A stretch of 64,000 bases of DNA from Gymnothorax reevesii (Eukaryota; Chordata; Actinopteri; Anguilliformes; Muraenidae), in the NCBI GenBank assembly GCA_029721435.1, contig CM056576.1, forward strand, positions 112,572,666 to 112,636,665, read 5' to 3'. Shown here piece by piece: positions 61,170-64,000 of the stretch (its first letter is position 1; each line of letters starts with the position of its first letter). The position numbers were made by a program, and so were the translations under genes. The notes below the pieces were generated by a model, which worked only from the letters and a program-made list of their open reading frames with translations, was not told where the DNA came from and ran no database searches.

Positions 61170-61262
61170 ACTTTAATGTATTAGCCCCGACATTTGTAAT
61201 AGGTTCCGGAGTTTGGAAGCTATAATACTGAATGCCCTTTCTCCCATGCTGGAGAGTTTAAA
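61170..61262 (-). pseudogene. tiny L2-type LINE C-terminal remnant
   Basis: The minus strand reads GERAFSIIASKLRN, like the L2 block GDRAFSVVAPKLWN seen at 44190. No other part is visible. Confidence 0.35.
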
Positions 61263-61436
61263 ACTGGGGACAACAAGCAAAGTGGACAGTTGCCTGAAAT
61301 TTGACAGTGATGCGGCTAAATAGCAAGAGAAATGTGAATGCTACAGTCTCTCAATATCACATGGGAAATTCTTCACACATGCTCTGAAAAATCGTGGTAT
61401 CAAGTTGAGAATCAACTCCTCTGCTGCGCATAAGTA

Positions 61437-62603
61437 CAGTGGCCGACAGGGGCAAACATGCTGCAACAACCCAAAACACCTCCAATTAAAGAACCGCGCT
61501 GCAAAAACAGAAACGATGCAAATTCAAAAACACGCAAACCGGAAAAGCAAATGCAAGAGAAAATGCTGCATGTCCACATCAACACAAACGCGCTGCAACG
61601 AACAGCTTAAAAAATCCCCAATCGGAGAAATGCACTGCAAAAACAGAAACAATGCAGTCCAACACACTCAATCAACAAAAGCAAATGCAAGAGAAGAACG
61701 CTGCATTTGGCCATCAACATCATAGAAGTACTCCAAGCTGCTGTGTAGAGCGCCAAATAAAGGACTTTTAATTTTTTTCCTCATTGAGGCCACCTGGTTT
61801 TACACCACAGTGAAGGGTTTGCCAGGGCTGCGACCTTGCGAGCATGCGCAAAGGCTTTGCTAAGCATTGCGAACTTATGAGCATGCGCAAAGGGTGCGCT
61901 CATAAGTATGGCCATAAATGTGTCAATTTGATCCACAGAAATCAATGGATAGCAATGCAGTTATAGCTTCGCCATTTTGATGGTAAGCTAGCATTTACAT
62001 GCATCAGATATGTCAAGTTAAGTAGACAAAAAGGTTTTCTAGCTAGCTAATTTTAGCTCGCTTACTTAGCTAGCTAGCAAACAGTTATTTTTGTTACAAT
62101 ATAAATGCTTGTGGTTCAACTCTAGTGAAGTCAGATAGCAAAATAATTAATAGTTTTTATTCACTTATTTTCTATTGTCATCCAGGCACCAAATATAACT
62201 GTTTGCTAGCTAGCTTAGCAGACGAAATGATGTTAGCTCGCTAGCTAGAAAGCCTTTTAGCTGACTTGGCTAGCTAATCTTGCTCCCAGTCAAAGTATAA
62301 GCTGTTCTAGTTGTCGTTCCCCATAGCAGCTGGGAGCACTTCCATTATGTCGATGTGGATATGCAGCATTTTTCTCTTGCATTTGTTTTTGTGGTTTGCG
62401 TGTTTTTGAGTTTGCATCGTTTGTTTTTGCAGTGTGTTTCTCCAGTTGGAGAAATTTTGAGCCATTGCCGTGCGTTTGTGTTGACGTGGATATTCAGCGC
62501 TTTTCGCTTGAATTTTCTTTTGCGGTTTGCATGTTTTTGAATGCATTTCCACAATTGGAGATGTTTTGGGCCGTTGCACTGCGTTCACCCCTGTCGACCG
62601 CCG
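61437..62603. mobile_element. long-inverted-repeat (fold-back) element, about 1.17 kb
   Basis: The outer 300 bases on each side are inverted copies: GGCCGACAGGGGCAAAC and (other strand) GGTCGACAGGGGTGAAC, then CCCAAAACA.CTCCAATT, CAAAAACACGCAAACC and AATGCAAGAGAAAA.TGCTGCAT. Each arm is itself built of two related sub-units (TCTCCAA.T.GAGAAA.GCACTG and GCAAAAACA.AAACGATGCAAA recur). The centre has GCTAGC-rich patches. A possible flanking duplication is GCGCATAAG/GCTCATAGG (7 of 9). No transposase. Confidence 0.8.
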
Positions 62604-64000
62604 CTCATAGGCACTAGACAGTGACCATTGCTTTGACTTTTCAAAGGCTGTGTGCAATTTAAAATTTTGGGGTTTTTTTGTTTGTTTGTTTTGTTTTCTC
62701 AAAAAGGTACTTGTCTTTATTTTGCATGCACAAAGCGAGCATTTTTAAAAAATATTTATTTATTTATTATTTTTTTTAAAGAAAGTACCTTGAAGCATTT
62801 ATTTTGTTTAGAAAGGAGTGAAAATTCATGCAGGGTGCTTATTGAGTGAACAACGTTGCATTTCAAAAGACATATACTTGTTTACTACAGACTACACCAG
62901 TATGTACTGGGTTTTAAATTCTATCCTTCTAGCCGGTATGTGGCAATAATCATGTTGTTTGCGACACAGTCATATGACCACCGAGTTATTAAGATCTCCA
63001 GTCTTATCTTGTATGTCTTGGTGCAATGCTTGGATATGATCACTGATTGCTTTATAGTACTCTGCAAAGACAGCTCTGCTGTGTATTGTGAAATTTGGCC
63101 TTTAAAAAAAAAAGAATTTGAATGTGAGCAGCTATGAATGCAACTGGGTGGGATTTAGTTCTGTAGAATCTCAGATGATTCACTACCTAGATTCTTCTTT
63201 GATTATTGTGCATGCCATACTCGATGAAGCGACACAAATGTACTCATTCATCTAACCACAAATATGTCCTCTAAACAGAGAGAGTAAAATCAAATAAAAT
63301 CCAGTAAACAGATCATTTTTGAGTCTCAAATAAGGTTGCGAACTGACGTGTTTTCACAGACTCAACAGTTTAGTAATATTATTATCAATGATAAATATGA
63401 GCCTGCAAGAAAGTGCACTAAACTTAACAGTGATGATGATACGCAATACTATTATGATACATTATTCATTTTCATACCTTAAATTTCCTGAAACCAAATT
63501 ATACCTAATTACCTAATTATGTCATTCCCATTCCCTTGAATTTTTTTGAAAAGTATTCACAGAAAACTTTCAGTGACTGGCAATAGAATGCGGGTGGATT
63601 AAGTGGATAAAAAAAATCCTGCTTGCTGAGGTCAAGCACTAAAGTTTGGATTTCTTTGAGAATGTGGTATCTTGCCTTATGCACTGTGACAACGCAAGTA
63701 ATATAATTAACATATTTGTCTGTTGTAGCCTCCAACTCCGCATCGAAGCTCTCTTCCAATTTGTACCATTATAGAGATGATAAAAATTACATTAATGACA
63801 AAATTCATATTCATGAAAAGAAAATTAATAATTTAGCAGTTGCGCATACTGATTTATGGGAGTACTTTCCCAGTAGAAGTTGTAACAGGCACAGAATCTT
63901 TTGCACTACACAAAGTTTTTCAGTCTGTTTCCCAAGAGGAAGATCACTCCAGAACCAAAGATCAACACTTATCCTTTGAACAAAAACTTTAGAAGTATTG
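62604..64000. other. unassigned sequence
   Basis: No gene or repeat recognised. An 80-codon minus-strand open frame (63759-63517, containing LSKQDFFYPLNPPAFYCQSL) has a protein-like look but no recognised family and no splice context. Confidence 0.4.

Noticed and set aside
1..64000. CRISPR array, rRNA or bacterial operon structure
   Set aside because: No evenly spaced direct repeats with unique spacers, no rRNA core motifs and no compact gene clusters. All features are of vertebrate nuclear type.

Overview
This window looks like vertebrate, most likely ray-finned (teleost) fish, nuclear DNA. It is AT-rich and intergenic/intronic in character, with no bacterial operons, CRISPR arrays or rRNA. 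It carries repeat types typical of fish genomes: several Tc1-like transposons, L2-type LINE pieces, tRNA-derived SINEs, hAT-like ends, TTAA-flanked elements and long microsatellites. All identifications were made by reading the sequence and from memory of the families; no search was run.

Host gene. One host gene can be supported: a plus-strand gene resembling human C1orf226. It has a first coding exon (ATG at 13382, donor at 13413), a second exon (13848-14169) and a third (15879-16188). All junctions have AG/GT signals and matching phases. The third exon runs into a stop after an apparent one-base loss. Sequence resembling the family's C-terminal motif continues in the shifted frame to 16280. 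A possible extra 72-nt, phase-compatible exon lies at 17915-17986. In human this gene lies beside NOS1AP, but I see no NOS1AP exon here.

Left part (1-13 kb): two old dispersed repeat families (225-665, 3565-3935, 8560-9005), a SINE (1605-1945), a decayed non-LTR retrotransposon (4240-5583) and a dead Tc1-like copy interrupted by a GT/AT microsatellite (9045-9965). Middle (22-36 kb): a second copy of the first dispersed repeat, a perfect TTATG pentanucleotide array, a deleted Tc1-like element with perfect 27-bp ends, a Tc1-like element inserted inside an older Tc1-like element (27441-28666), a 2.7-kb element with inverted ends holding an internal hairpin, and a TTAA-flanked element (33652-35541).

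Right part (38-64 kb): a pile-up of insertions. One L2 LINE on the minus strand (about 48411 down to 43782) appears to have been split by a 500-bp solo LTR with a 4-bp duplication and by a hAT-like segment, and it abuts a TTAA-type element. A further L2 3' end, a hAT-like element containing another TTAA-type copy, a second Tc1-within-Tc1 nest (50509-52602), a near-perfect 63-bp-arm hairpin (56427-56600), a SINE (59071-59369) and a long-inverted-repeat element (61437-62603) complete the region. The most unusual item is the TTAA family. Three dispersed copies each retain the same short protein motif (VNIG...W.EL) ending at a splice-donor-like site, and one copy is still open.
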